Positions 11,737-20,865 of a DNA stretch of 64,000 nt are shown here, in pieces. Positions within the stretch are counted from its first letter, which is position 1, and the number at the start of each line of letters is the position of its first letter. The notes under the pieces were generated by a model. It did no database searches and had not been told where the DNA came from. It saw only the letters and a program-made list of their open reading frames with translations. Origin of the DNA: Rhodospirillaceae bacterium (GTDB lineage Bacteria; Pseudomonadota; Alphaproteobacteria; Reyranellales; Reyranellaceae). The stretch covers positions 1 through 64,000 of the forward strand of contig WOUR01000001.1 in the NCBI GenBank assembly GCA_009772935.1, in the 5' to 3' direction. The position numbers and the translations under genes were made by a program.

Positions 11737-14001
11737 TTAAATTTCGATCGCATGATCGGCTGCGAAGAGACGCAACGTCTCACGCATCGGACGATCGGGT
11801 TGCGCAAGCGCAGAGGTCATGAAACCAACCGCATCGTTGAGATCGAGCGAACGGATCATTGCCTTCACGGGACCGATAGCGCCTGGCGACATCGACAGCG
11901 AACGTACGCCGATCGCAAGCAACGCCAGGGCCTCGACCGGACGTCCCGCCATCTCGCCACACACCGCGATGTCCACACCGGCGGGACGCACTTTGTTCAC
12001 TACAAAATGTAGCAGCCGAAGGAGGGCTGGGGACAAACTGTCGTAGCGTCCGGCCACGCGGCTGTTGCCGCGATCGGCCGCGTAGAGGAACTGCAGGAGA
12101 TCGTTCGTGCCCACGGAGATGAAATCGACGCGCGGCAGGAGGCTGTCGAGCTGCCATGCCAGGGCCGGCACTTCGAACATGACGCCAACCCGCAATTGCT
12201 CCGGCACCACCTGGCCGCGACGCCTCGCACGATCCATTTCGAGATCGAGCAAGTGACGAGCCCGTATCAATTCGGTGACCTCCGCAATCATGGGGAACAT
12301 GATCGACAGCGGGCGACCGTTGGCCGCAAGGATCAACGCACGCAGCTGGCGGCGCAGCATTGCCGGACGATCGAGCCCGATGCGGATCGCGCGCCATCCC
12401 ATCGCGGGATTCTCGTCGCCGAACGAGTCGATATAGGGAAGGACCTTGTCACCTCCTACATCGAGCGTGCGGAAAGTCACGGGACGGCCGTCCGCGAGGT
12501 CGAGCACGCGACCGTAGAGCCAGGCCTGTGCATCGACATCGGGGAATTCCGAACGCACCATGAACGGAATCTCGGTCCGGTAGAGGCCGACTCCATCAGC
12601 GCCGGTGTCGTCGAGATGCTGCATGTCGATCAGCAGGCCGGCATTCATGTTGAGTGAGATGCGCCGCTGGTCGCGCGTTGCCGACGGCAGGTCGCGCAGG
12701 GCCGCATACTTGCGGCGCCGCTCGGCGCGGGCGTCGAGCGCGAGATAGACCGTCTGGAGAATGTCCTCGGCCGGCCGCACCAACACCTGCGCATTGTCGC
12801 CGTCGACCACGATCGGATCGCCGGCCTCGACACGGGCGAGCACGTTGGGCGCGCGGCCGACCACGGGAATGTCGAGCGCGCGCGCCACGATCGCCACATG
12901 GCTGAGCGCCGAGCCTTCCTCCAGCACGACACCGCGCAGGCGGTTGCGGTCGTAGTCGAGCAGTTCGGCCGGCCCCATGTCGCGGGCGACCACGATCATG
13001 TCGTCGGGCAAGGTGCTGGGATCCGTCGCGACACGGCCGGTGAGGCGCAGCAGCAGCCGGTTGCTGAGATCCTGCAGGTCGCTCAGCCGCTCGCGGATGT
13101 AGGGATCGGTCGACTGGCCGAGGCGCGTGCGGACATCGTCGAAGGCCCGCTGGACGCCGGCCTCGGCTGTGAGGCCCGAATCGATGGCTTCGCGCACCCG
13201 TTCGGCCCAGCCGCGGTCGTCGACGAACATGCGGAAGGTCTCGAGGATCTCACGCTGCTCGCCCGACTGCATGTCGTGCGCCTCGAGCATGCGGTCGACA
13301 TCCTCGCGGACGCCGCGCAGCGCCTCGAGGAAGCGGACCTGCTCCTGCCCGACATCCTCGGCCACCACGCGCTGGATGACGATGCGGGGCTCGTGCAACA
13401 CGGCGCGGCCGATCGCGACACCGGGCGTGAGCTGCACACCGTCGACACGCAGCGGCAGAAGCCCGATGCCATCGACCTGCTGGACCTCGTTGGGACTGAC
13501 GACGTGACTGGCCGAGACCAGTTCCGCCAGCACCATGGCGATGGTCTGCAGCGTCTCGACCTCTTCCTCGTCGTACTGGCGGCGGGTGCGGTTCTGCACC
13601 ACCAGAACGCCCAGAACCCGACCGGCGCGCACGATCGGCACGCCCGCCAGCGAGTGGTAGATTTCCTCGCCGGTCTCGGGGCGGTAGGCGAATTGCGGAT
13701 GGTGCTGGGCGTCGTCGAGCGCGAGTGGCCTTCCGTGGGCGGCGATGTCGCCGACCAGACCTTCGCCGACCCGCAGCCGCGTGGTGTGGACGGCCGAGGG
13801 GTTGAGGCCCTGGGTTGCGAACAGCTCCAGCACTTCGCCGGCGCGCAGCAGGTAGATCGAACAGACCTCGGCCACCATCTCGTTGGCGACCAGGCGCACG
13901 ACCTCGCTCAGCGTGACTTCGACGGACTCGGCACGCGCCATCGTGTCCCGGAGCCGCTTGAGGAGCATTCGCGGTCCGGCCAGGGGAGTTGATCTCTCCA
14001 T
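11737..14001 (-). CDS. ptsP: Phosphoenolpyruvate-protein phosphotransferase PtsP (enzyme I-Ntr)
   Basis: First component of the nitrogen phosphotransferase system; it takes phosphate from PEP and passes it to NPr, linking nitrogen status to regulation. The 754-residue protein has an N-terminal GAF domain (about 20-160), the HPr-interacting and phosphohistidine domains with the active-site region GSALSHVAIVAR, and a C-terminal PEP-binding TIM barrel (FRTLDVGGDK, GTNDLLQF). The ORF track starts 21 codons upstream at a TTG; I prefer the ATG of MERSTPLAGPRM. It lies between lysC and the RodZ-like gene on the same strand. Confidence 0.95.
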   Translation of the reverse strand: MERSTPLAGPRMLLKRLRDTMARAESVEVTLSEVVRLVANEMVAEVCSIYLLRAGEVLELFATQGLNPSAVHTTRLRVGEGLVGDIAAHGRPLALDDAQHHPQFAYRPETGEEIYHSLAGVPIVRAGRVLGVLVVQNRTRRQYDEEEVETLQTIAMVLAELVSASHVVSPNEVQQVDGIGLLPLRVDGVQLTPGVAIGRAVLHEPRIVIQRVVAEDVGQEQVRFLEALRGVREDVDRMLEAHDMQSGEQREILETFRMFVDDRGWAERVREAIDSGLTAEAGVQRAFDDVRTRLGQSTDPYIRERLSDLQDLSNRLLLRLTGRVATDPSTLPDDMIVVARDMGPAELLDYDRNRLRGVVLEEGSALSHVAIVARALDIPVVGRAPNVLARVEAGDPIVVDGDNAQVLVRPAEDILQTVYLALDARAERRRKYAALRDLPSATRDQRRISLNMNAGLLIDMQHLDDTGADGVGLYRTEIPFMVRSEFPDVDAQAWLYGRVLDLADGRPVTFRTLDVGGDKVLPYIDSFGDENPAMGWRAIRIGLDRPAMLRRQLRALILAANGRPLSIMFPMIAEVTELIRARHLLDLEMDRARRRGQVVPEQLRVGVMFEVPALAWQLDSLLPRVDFISVGTNDLLQFLYAADRGNSRVAGRYDSLSPALLRLLHFVVNKVRPAGVDIAVCGEMAGRPVEALALLAIGVRSLSMSPGAIGPVKAMIRSLDLNDAVGFMTSALAQPDRPMRETLRLFAADHAIEI

Positions 14002-14226
14002 GGTCAGACCGCGGGATGCTTGAGTCGGATGACGACGAAGCTGCGGTCGATGATACAGGCGCAAACTCGCCAGGCCGCGGCCGCCGACGGGGTCGGTCGG
14101 GCGTTCAGGCAGGCCATGTGGGCGAGTGCGGCGTCCATGCGCCGCTTATAGCAAGACCCGCGCCGGACTGCCTACCGACGAATTTGCAGAGCCCCGCTGG
14201 ACTTCAGGGCTGTTGTTCCGGGCCGA
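14002..14226. other. Intergenic region lysC-ptsP
   Basis: No gene seen. A weak hairpin (AGCCC/GGGCT, around 14197-14217) lies downstream of the lysC stop, without a U-run. The ptsP promoter, if separate, would be here. Confidence 0.3.
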
Positions 14227-15474
14227 TCAGGCGGCATCCAGTTCATAGGCAGTGTGAAGGGCGCGCACGGCGAGCTCGGTGTATTCGGCCGCCACCAGAA
14301 CGCTGATCTTTATCTCCGACGTGGAGATGACCTGGATGTTGATCCCCTTGGCGGCCAGCGTCTCGAACATCTTGAGCGCCACGCCGGCATGGGAGCGCAT
14401 GCCGACACCGATCACGGAGACCTTGGACACGTTGAGGTCGGACTTCACCTCGGCGAACTTCAGCTCGGCCTTGGCGCGCTCGAGCTGCTGCACCGCACGC
14501 GCGAGGTCGGGCTTGGGGACCGTGAACGTCATGTCGGTCGAACTGCCGTCGACCGAGACGTTCTGCACGATCATGTCGACGTTGATGTTCGCCGCCGCGA
14601 GCGGGCCGAAGATGGCCGCCGCGACGCCGGGCCGGTCGGGCACCTGGGTCACGGTGATCTTCGCCTCGTCCTTGGCGAAGGCGATGCCGCTCACGACGGA
14701 CTTCTCGAGGCCCTGGGCCATGATCTCTTCCTCGTCCACAACCAGAGTTCCGGGCAGGTCGCTGCCAAGCGCCTCGTCGAAGGACGACAGCACCTGCACG
14801 CGCACATGATGGTTCATCGCCAGCTCGACGGAGCGCGTCTGCAGCACCTTCGAGCCCAGCGACGCCATTTCGAGCATCTCCTCGTAGGTCACGCGGTCGA
14901 TCTTCTGCGCCTTCTCGACGATCCGCGGATCGGTCGTGTAGACACCGTCGACGTCGGTGTAGATGTCGCAGCGGTCGGCTTGGAGGGCGGCGGCCAGCGC
15001 CACCGCCGACGTATCGGAGCCGCCACGGCCCAGCGTGGTGATGCGACCTTCGGGCGAAATACCCTGGAAGCCCGGCACCACGGGAACCTCGCCCGCCGCC
15101 ATGGTCCTCGCCATCTCGACCGTGTCGATCTCGACGATCCGTGCCTTTGCGTAGGCGTCGTCGGTCTTGATCGGCAGCTGCCAGCCGACCCAGGACCGCG
15201 ACTTCACTCCTTCCTGCTGCAGCGCCATCGCCAGCAGGCCGATCGTGACCTGCTCGCCCGTCGCCACGACCACATCGTATTCGCGCGGATCGTGCAGCGG
15301 AGAGATCTCGTTCACCCACTTCACGAGCTGGTTGGTCGCGCCCGACATGGCCGAAACCACGACCGCGACCTCGTTGCCACGCGCGACTTCGGCCTTCACC
15401 TTGCGCGCGACGTTCTTGATTCGATCCGTGTCGCCGACCGATGTACCGCCAAATTTCAGAACGATGCGCGCCAT
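14227..15474 (-). CDS. lysC: Aspartate kinase
   Basis: Phosphorylates aspartate, the first step of the lysine, threonine and methionine pathway. The 415-residue protein opens with the kinase signature VLKFGGTSVGD, has the substrate-binding region GRGGSDTSA at about residue 150, and ends with two ACT domains (about 265-410) that bind regulatory amino acids. Length and architecture match the monofunctional, feedback-regulated type. It is transcribed divergently from ubiG across a 78-base gap that must hold both promoters, and probably leads the ptsP block downstream after a 225-base gap. Confidence 0.97.
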   Translation of the reverse strand: MARIVLKFGGTSVGDTDRIKNVARKVKAEVARGNEVAVVVSAMSGATNQLVKWVNEISPLHDPREYDVVVATGEQVTIGLLAMALQQEGVKSRSWVGWQLPIKTDDAYAKARIVEIDTVEMARTMAAGEVPVVPGFQGISPEGRITTLGRGGSDTSAVALAAALQADRCDIYTDVDGVYTTDPRIVEKAQKIDRVTYEEMLEMASLGSKVLQTRSVELAMNHHVRVQVLSSFDEALGSDLPGTLVVDEEEIMAQGLEKSVVSGIAFAKDEAKITVTQVPDRPGVAAAIFGPLAAANINVDMIVQNVSVDGSSTDMTFTVPKPDLARAVQQLERAKAELKFAEVKSDLNVSKVSVIGVGMRSHAGVALKMFETLAAKGINIQVISTSEIKISVLVAAEYTELAVRALHTAYELDAA

Positions 15475-15552
15475 GAATTCACTCGAAGGGCAAGATCCTG
15501 CCCGGAAAGCGGGCTATAGACACCGGCGGCGCCATATGGGTCAAGGGTAGCC

Positions 15553-16341
15553 ATGGTCGAAACCACGCATATCCCCACTGACGGAACGGTCGATCCCGCC
15601 GAGATCGAGCGCTTCTCCCGCATCGCAGACGAATGGTGGGATCCCACCGGCAAGTTCGCGCCCCTGCACCGGCTGAACCCGGTGCGGATCGGATACATCC
15701 GCGACCGGGTCGCGGCCCACTGGCAGCGGGACGCCCTGAACGGCGAGCCGCTCAAGGGCCTGTCGCTGCTCGACATCGGCTGCGGTGGCGGCCTGCTCAG
15801 CGAGCCGATGACCCGGCTCGGCGCGTCGGTCACCGGCGTCGACGCGTCGGCCCGCAACATCGCGACGGCTTCCGTCCACGCCGCGCGCCAGGACCTCGCC
15901 ATCGACTATCGCGAGGGCACGGCCGAGGCCCTGGCCGAAAGCGGCGCGCAGTTCGACGTCGTGCTGGCGCTCGAGATCGTGGAGCACGTCGCCGACGTCG
16001 ATCTCTTCCTGCGGTCCTGTGGCCGCCTGGTGAAGCCCGGCGGGCTCCTCTTCCTGTCGACGCTCAACCGCACGGCAAAAGCCTGGGCGCTGGCCATCGC
16101 CGGTGCGGAATACGTGCTGGGCTGGCTGCCGCGCGGCACCCATGACTGGAAGAAGTTCCTCAAGCCTTCCGAGGTCGCCCGCGGCCTGCGCGCCGGCGGC
16201 ATCGAACCCCAGGAGATCGTGGGCGTCGTCTACGCCCCTCTCAGCCGCAAATGGTCGCTGAACCGGAACGACCTCGACGTGAACTACATGCTGTACGGTG
16301 TGGCCGACGGCGCGTCGGAGCCCCCTATCCCGTCGTCCTGA
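15553..16341 (+). CDS. ubiG: Ubiquinone biosynthesis O-methyltransferase UbiG
   Basis: SAM-dependent O-methyltransferase performing the two O-methylations of ubiquinone biosynthesis. The 262-residue protein has the family N-terminus (FSRIADEWWDPTGKFAPLH), the SAM motif LLDIGCGGGLLSEPM at about residue 74, and the downstream SLNRTAKAWAL-like region shared by UbiG proteins. The divergent lysC and the convergent DUF1178 gene frame it, so it appears monocistronic; a large palindrome follows its stop codon. Confidence 0.96.
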   Translation: MVETTHIPTDGTVDPAEIERFSRIADEWWDPTGKFAPLHRLNPVRIGYIRDRVAAHWQRDALNGEPLKGLSLLDIGCGGGLLSEPMTRLGASVTGVDASARNIATASVHAARQDLAIDYREGTAEALAESGAQFDVVLALEIVEHVADVDLFLRSCGRLVKPGGLLFLSTLNRTAKAWALAIAGAEYVLGWLPRGTHDWKKFLKPSEVARGLRAGGIEPQEIVGVVYAPLSRKWSLNRNDLDVNYMLYGVADGASEPPIPSS

Positions 16342-16457
16342 GCGAAGCTACCTGAGGGGCGGCGCAGTCGAAGGACCTCTTTTCCGGCGCACGGTGTGCC
16401 GAAACAGAAAAAAGATTCTTCGACTGCGCGCCGTTGGCGCTTCGCTCAGGATGACGG
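16330..16457. repeat. Nested palindrome between ubiG and the DUF1178 gene
   Basis: Outer arms CCGTCGTCCTGAGCGAAG (16330-16347) and CTTCGCTCAGGATGACGG (16440-16457) pair at 17 of 18 positions. Inner arms GCGCAGTCGAAG (16362-16373) and CTTCGACTGCGC (16418-16429) pair perfectly. The left outer arm overlaps the last codons and stop of ubiG. The layout (outer arm, spacer, inner arm, loop, mirror) is shared with the other palindromes of this window. Confidence 0.9.
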
Positions 16458-16470
16458 AATCAGAGGCGGC

Positions 16471-16959
16471 TCAATTGCCGCGCGGGATCCAGGGAAGGCG
16501 GCCGAACTCGATACCCTCTTCCGCCAGGGCCTCGGCCTCATCTTCGCTGGTCTGGCCGTAGATTCCACGCTTGTCGCTCTCGCCATAGTGAATCTTGCGG
16601 GCTTCCTCGGCGAACTTGTCGCCGACATGCTCGCAGTTCTTCTCGACCTCGGCGCGCACCGCGAGAAGGGCCTCCCGCAGTTCCTTCGGCATGTGGCGGG
16701 CGAGCGCCGCGATCTGCTGCTGCTCCGGGGAGGGCGCGGCGGGCGTTTCCGCGGCAGGCGCCTCGACGACGGCCGGCAACGCGGCGTCCTTGCCCTTCTT
16801 GCCGATGCGGGGCGCCATCAGGGCACGCTCGACCTTCGCCGATCCGCAGACGGCGCAGCCGATCAGGGATTTCTTCTCCTGACGTTCATAGGTCTTGCTG
16901 TCCTTGAACCAGCTGTCGAACTCGTGGCCATCGGCGCAGCGCAAGCGATACAAAATCAT
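16471..16959 (-). CDS. DUF1178 family protein
   Basis: A 162-residue alphaproteobacterial family protein of unknown function. It starts MILYRLRCADGHEFDSWF and has a zinc-ribbon-like N-terminus with Cys-8 of RLRCADGH and a CxxC pair (IGCAVCGSAKVERALMAP), then an Ala/Pro linker and a conserved helical C-terminus (KFAEEARKIHYGE, ending in LPWIPRGN). I place the start at the ATG at 16959 because homology begins there; the ORF track's extra 21 residues look random. In many relatives it sits beside the nitrilase/glutaredoxin genes, which here are 4 kb away. Confidence 0.88.
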   Translation of the reverse strand: MILYRLRCADGHEFDSWFKDSKTYERQEKKSLIGCAVCGSAKVERALMAPRIGKKGKDAALPAVVEAPAAETPAAPSPEQQQIAALARHMPKELREALLAVRAEVEKNCEHVGDKFAEEARKIHYGESDKRGIYGQTSEDEAEALAEEGIEFGRLPWIPRGN

Positions 16960-17049
16960 GACAGACGGAAAAATGGTGGCTTGTCGGGCCGGACGCAAGA
17001 GCCGATTGTCGCGCCCCGCCACGTGAAAAACAGCCCTTCACACCCGCCA

Positions 17050-17919
17050 ATGGACAAGCCGCAGCCCTCGAACCTCAAGGCCGCCTTCTGGATGGCAGGC
17101 TGGCTGACGGCCATGCTCGTCATGGCGATCGCCGGCCGCGAGACGACGCGCGAGCTCGACGTCTTCCAGATCATGGAGATGCGCTCGGTCATCGGCATCG
17201 CCATGCTCTATCCGCTGATCCACGCCGCCGGTGGCTTCGGCAAGCTCAAGACCAAGCGCCCCTGGCAGCAGGTCGGCCGCAACATCGCCCACTACGGCGC
17301 ACAGTTCGCCTGGTTCAAGGCGCTGACCCTGATCCCGCTCGCCCAGGTCATCTCGATCGAGTTCACCATGCCGATCTGGACCGCGATCCTGGCGGTCGCC
17401 TTCCTGGGCGAGCGCATGGGATTGTGGAAGAACCTCGCGGTGGCGCTGGGCGTGGTCGGAGTCGTCATCATCGTGCGGCCCGGCACCAACGAGATCGTGC
17501 CCGGCCAGATCATCGCGCTGGCCGCGGCGGTCGGCTTCGCCATCTCGGTGACCATGGTGAAGTCGCTCACCCGCGCCGACAGCGTGGTCACCATCCTGTT
17601 CTGGATGCTGCTCATCCAGTCGATCATCGGCCTGGTGCCGGCGCTCGAGGTGTGGCGCTGGCCCTCGGCCTATGCCTGGGCCTGGATCATCGTCATCGCC
17701 TTCTGCGGCACCTTCTCCCACTACTGCCTGACGCGCGCGATGCTCCACGCCGATGCCACCGTCGTCGTGCCGATGGATTTCCTGCGCGTGCCGCTGGCCG
17801 CCCTCGCCGGCTGGCTGCTCTACGGCGAGCGGCTGGATACGCTCACGATCCTCGGCGCCGCGCTGATCCTGTCGGGCAATCTGCTGAACCTGAAGGGAAC
17901 GGGAGCGCGCAAGACATGA
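17050..17919 (+). CDS. EamA/DMT family transporter
   Basis: A 289-residue inner-membrane permease of the drug/metabolite transporter superfamily. About ten hydrophobic helices arranged as two EamA repeats are visible, the first ending near GERMGLWKNLAVALGVVGV and the second near LYGERLDTLTILGAALIL, each with the characteristic GE motif. The substrate cannot be read from the sequence. The ORF track starts at 16396, but those residues are translated from the ubiG-side palindrome and the DUF1178 antisense; the family start is the ATG at 17050. Its stop overlaps the next start (ATGA). Confidence 0.88.
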   Translation: MDKPQPSNLKAAFWMAGWLTAMLVMAIAGRETTRELDVFQIMEMRSVIGIAMLYPLIHAAGGFGKLKTKRPWQQVGRNIAHYGAQFAWFKALTLIPLAQVISIEFTMPIWTAILAVAFLGERMGLWKNLAVALGVVGVVIIVRPGTNEIVPGQIIALAAAVGFAISVTMVKSLTRADSVVTILFWMLLIQSIIGLVPALEVWRWPSAYAWAWIIVIAFCGTFSHYCLTRAMLHADATVVVPMDFLRVPLAALAGWLLYGERLDTLTILGAALILSGNLLNLKGTGARKT

Positions 17920-18413
17920 CTCCTTCTTCGTGGGTCACCGCCTGGGCCGGCCTCGTGCCACCAGGGGCCACCGTGCTCGATCTCGCCGCGGGGAACGGCC
18001 GCCACACCGAGTTCTTCGCCGGCCGCGGCCATCCCGTGACCGCGGTCGATCGCGACGTGAGCGGGCTGGCCCCGTCGGACACGGTCGAGGTGCTTGCCGC
18101 CGATCTCGAAGAGGGCTCGCCCTGGCCGCTGGCCGACCGCCGCTTCGGCGCGATCGTCGTCACCAACTACCTGCACCGGCCGCTGTTCCCCGCCCTGTTC
18201 GCGGCGCTGCAGCCGGGCGGCATCCTGCTCTACGAGACCTTCATGGAGGGCAACGAGCGCTTCGGAAAGCCGAGCCGGCCGGAGTTCCTGCTGAAGGACG
18301 GCGAGCTGCTCGACCTCGTGCGCGGGCGCTTCTCGGTGACGGCCTACGAGGCGCGGCTGATCAGCCAACCGAAGATGGCGATGGTGCAGAGGATCGCCGC
18401 CCGCCTCCTCTAG
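17916..18413 (+). CDS. Class I SAM-dependent methyltransferase (TehB-like)
   Basis: A 165-residue methyltransferase with the SAM-binding motif VLDLAAGNGRHTEFFA at about residue 20, an acidic loop (AVDRDVSGL) and the post-motif LLYETFMEGNERFGKPSRPE found in TehB-like and tellurite-resistance-type proteins. It overlaps the transporter gene by four bases (ATGA), implying translational coupling. The substrate is unknown; a small metabolite is the usual guess for this short family. Confidence 0.8.
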   Translation: MTPSSWVTAWAGLVPPGATVLDLAAGNGRHTEFFAGRGHPVTAVDRDVSGLAPSDTVEVLAADLEEGSPWPLADRRFGAIVVTNYLHRPLFPALFAALQPGGILLYETFMEGNERFGKPSRPEFLLKDGELLDLVRGRFSVTAYEARLISQPKMAMVQRIAARLL

Positions 18414-18420
18414 CTCGTGC

Positions 18421-20124
18421 TCAGGCGCCCCGCGCGCCGCGCACCAGGCGGCCCGGCAGCGCGCCGGTCGCCTCGCCGTACCGATAGACGACGGCGCCCG
18501 ACACGATGGTCGCGTCGAAGCCGTCGGTCCGCTGGATGAGACGTTTGCCGCCCGCCGGCAGGTCGTAGACGATTTCGGGCCGCCGCAGCTTCATCCTGTC
18601 GTAGTCGATCACGTTGATGTCGGCCTTCAGTCCGACCTTCAGCAAGCCGCGGTCCCGCAACCCGACCTCCACGGCATTGTCGGCAGTGAGACGCCTGATG
18701 GCCCATGACACCGGAAACAACGAGCCGCGCCGGCGATCCCGCGTCCAGTGCGTCAGCGTATAGCTGGTGGCCGTCGCATCGCACATGATGCCGACATGGG
18801 CGCCACCGTCGCCCAGCCCCAGCAGCGTGTTGGGCCGGTCGATCATCTCGCGCACCACGTCGAGATTGCCGGCGGCGAAGTTGGTGACCGGCAGATAGAC
18901 GATCTGCTTGCCGTCTCTTTCGAGCATCAGGTCGTAGGCGACCTCGGCGGGCGGGCGGCCCTGCCGTGCCGCGATGGCGGCGATGCTGCGCTCCGGCGCC
19001 GGTTCATAGTCCGGCGGATCGTCGAGCGGGTACATGCGATCCCAGCGATCCACCATGCGCCTTTGCGAATTGCCGGGGTCGCGTTCGGCGAGCACCCGCG
19101 CTCGAAACGCGGAGTCGCGCCACAGCGCCACCCGTTCGGCGAACGACAGGCGCGCAAGCCGGTCGGCGCTTGGTCGGCCGGTGAACGGGGTCTGCGACAG
19201 TTCCAGCCCCAGCAGCACGCTGGTCGGCCGCGTGCGGACCTGGGCGGTGATCCGCAATCCCTCTGCATTGGCTTCGTCGATCTCCGCCATCGTCTCGCGC
19301 CAGCCTTCGGGGCGGACATTGGACTGCAACAGCGTGATCGTCACCGGCCTCGCGGACTCCTTCGCCAGCCGCCGGAACAGACCGATCTCGCCCTCCTGGA
19401 AGTCCGACACGATCTGCAGCCAGCCGGCATCGGCCGTACGCATCGCGCGGGCGATCGCCGTGAGCTCCGCCTCCTCGGCGCGGAGCGTCGGGATGTGCTT
19501 GCCGTCGGCCGAACGGTGATTGAGCGTCCGCGACGTCGAGAAGCCCAGCGCGCCGGCGCGCAGGCCTTCGACCGTGAGTTCGGCCATGCGCTGGCGATCC
19601 TGCTCGGTCGCGGGCTCCCGGTCGGCGCCGCGCTGGCCCATCACATAGACGCGCAGCGCCGCGTGCGGCACCTGCGTCGCCACGTCGGCGTCGTAGGAAC
19701 GGGCCGCGATGGCATCGAGGAAATCCGGAAAGGAGTGCCAGTTCCACGGCAGGCCCTCCGACAGCACGACCTCGGGAATGTCCTCCACGCCCTCCATCAG
19801 GTTGATCAGCATGGCATGCTGGTCCTCGTGGCAGGGCGCGAAGCCGACGCCGCAATTGCCCAGCACGAGCGTGGTGGCGCCGTTCCACGACGACGGCGAC
19901 AGCCGCTCGCTCCATGTCACCTGCGCATCGTAATGGGTGTGCACGTCGACGAAGCCCGGCGTCACGAGCCTGCCGCGCGCGTCGATCTCCTCCTCGCCCC
20001 TGGGGAGGTTCTTCCCGATGGCTGCGATCCGGTCGCCCTCGATGGAAAGGTCGGCCTCGTAGGGATCGCCGCCCGAGCCATCGACGATGGTACCATTGCG
20101 AATCACCAGGCTGGGGGAGGACAT
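18421..20124 (-). CDS. N-acyl-D-amino-acid deacylase family amidohydrolase
   Basis: A 567-residue metal-dependent amidohydrolase of the D-aminoacylase group, which removes acyl groups from N-acyl-D-amino acids or related amides. The N-terminus has the beta-sandwich strand and metal-binding [15 protein letters not shown] (HxH), followed by the D-aminoacylase signature [13 protein letters not shown], and [10 protein letters not shown] further on with the late aspartate/histidine ligand region. The ORF track adds 147 codons; homology starts at [20 protein letters not shown], so I use the ATG at 20124. It ends 7 bases from the convergent methyltransferase stop. Confidence 0.9.
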   Translation of the reverse strand: MSSPSLVIRNGTIVDGSGGDPYEADLSIEGDRIAAIGKNLPRGEEEIDARGRLVTPGFVDVHTHYDAQVTWSERLSPSSWNGATTLVLGNCGVGFAPCHEDQHAMLINLMEGVEDIPEVVLSEGLPWNWHSFPDFLDAIAARSYDADVATQVPHAALRVYVMGQRGADREPATEQDRQRMAELTVEGLRAGALGFSTSRTLNHRSADGKHIPTLRAEEAELTAIARAMRTADAGWLQIVSDFQEGEIGLFRRLAKESARPVTITLLQSNVRPEGWRETMAEIDEANAEGLRITAQVRTRPTSVLLGLELSQTPFTGRPSADRLARLSFAERVALWRDSAFRARVLAERDPGNSQRRMVDRWDRMYPLDDPPDYEPAPERSIAAIAARQGRPPAEVAYDLMLERDGKQIVYLPVTNFAAGNLDVVREMIDRPNTLLGLGDGGAHVGIMCDATATSYTLTHWTRDRRRGSLFPVSWAIRRLTADNAVEVGLRDRGLLKVGLKADINVIDYDRMKLRRPEIVYDLPAGGKRLIQRTDGFDATIVSGAVVYRYGEATGALPGRLVRGARGA

Positions 20125-20223
20125 CGGGTGCTCCTCGAAGGGTGAGCGAGAGTGGCGGGATTCGGGAGGGCGGTCGAGTCGGGCGTGCCGCAATTCTCCC
20201 ATGATGCGCGGCGAGAGTTTCGC

Positions 20224-20772
20224 ATGCAGAACGATCGGATCCTGCGGCGGTGGCGCCGTGTCGACGAGCCTGGCCTCGAGCTCATGACGCTGTCGCGCAG
20301 TCGGGCCGGCATCGACGTGCGCTCGACGGTGATCCATGCCGGCGCGGAGGGCTTCGGTCTTCGCTATCGCTGGGAGCTCGATGCTTCTTGGCGTACCCGA
20401 AGGCTGCGCATCGACCGAACGGATGGAATCGAAATGTCGCTCCTCATCGAACGTAGCGGCGACACGCATTGGCGGATTGATGGCGAGGCGCGGCCCGATC
20501 TCGCGGGCTGCCACGAGGTCGACGTGTCGGCGACGCCGTTCTGCAACAGCCTGGCGATCCAACAACTCGGCAGTGCGGGTGGCGAACTGCTGGCGCTGTT
20601 CATCGACGCACCGTGCCTCACCTGCCAGCCGTCACGCCAGCGCTACGAGCCTCTCGGCCCGCGCGCCTGGCGCTACGTCGACAAAGGCGTGTCTGATGGT
20701 TTTATCGCGCGGCTCGATCTGGACACCGAAGGCCTCGTCGCGACGTATGAGCACCTGTTCGAGGCGTTTTAG
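20224..20772 (+). CDS. Putative glycolipid-binding family protein (DUF1089-like)
   Basis: A 182-residue protein resembling the putative glycolipid-binding family (PF06475). It begins MQNDRILRRWRRVDEPGLEL, and carries the beta-rich core with WELDASWRTRRLRI, DVSATPFCNSLAI and the C-terminal aromatic/charged strand RYVDKGVSDGFIARLDLD. No signal peptide is seen. The ORF track starts at GTG 20152; I prefer ATG 20224 because it leaves 99 bases for promoters between this gene and the divergent amidohydrolase, and a GGCGAGAG-type stretch precedes it. The biochemical role is not established by the sequence. Confidence 0.72.
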   Translation: MQNDRILRRWRRVDEPGLELMTLSRSRAGIDVRSTVIHAGAEGFGLRYRWELDASWRTRRLRIDRTDGIEMSLLIERSGDTHWRIDGEARPDLAGCHEVDVSATPFCNSLAIQQLGSAGGELLALFIDAPCLTCQPSRQRYEPLGPRAWRYVDKGVSDGFIARLDLDTEGLVATYEHLFEAF

Positions 20773-20861
20773 CTGTCATCCTGAGGCAGCGAAGACTCTC
20801 ACGCCCGCAACGGAGTCCTTCGGTCGCTATGTCAGGTCCTTCGGTTCGCTCAGGACGACAG
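20773..20861. repeat. Palindrome between convergent genes (same family as 16330)
   Basis: CTGTCATCCTGAG at the left and CTCAGGACGACAG at the right pair at 12 of 13 positions, with internal CTTCGG-type stretches. It shares the TCCTGAG...CGAAG core with the ubiG-DUF1178 palindrome. It fills most of the gap between the glycolipid-binding-like and nitrilase genes. Confidence 0.75.
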
Positions 20862-20865
20862 AGGA

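Noticed and set aside
16396-17049. N-terminal extension of the DMT transporter ORF
   Set aside because: The extension is translated palindrome and DUF1178 antisense; the family begins at 17050.
18421-20565. Long form of the amidohydrolase ORF
   Set aside because: The 147 extra residues lie opposite the glycolipid-binding-like gene and lack homology; the start at 20124 matches the family.
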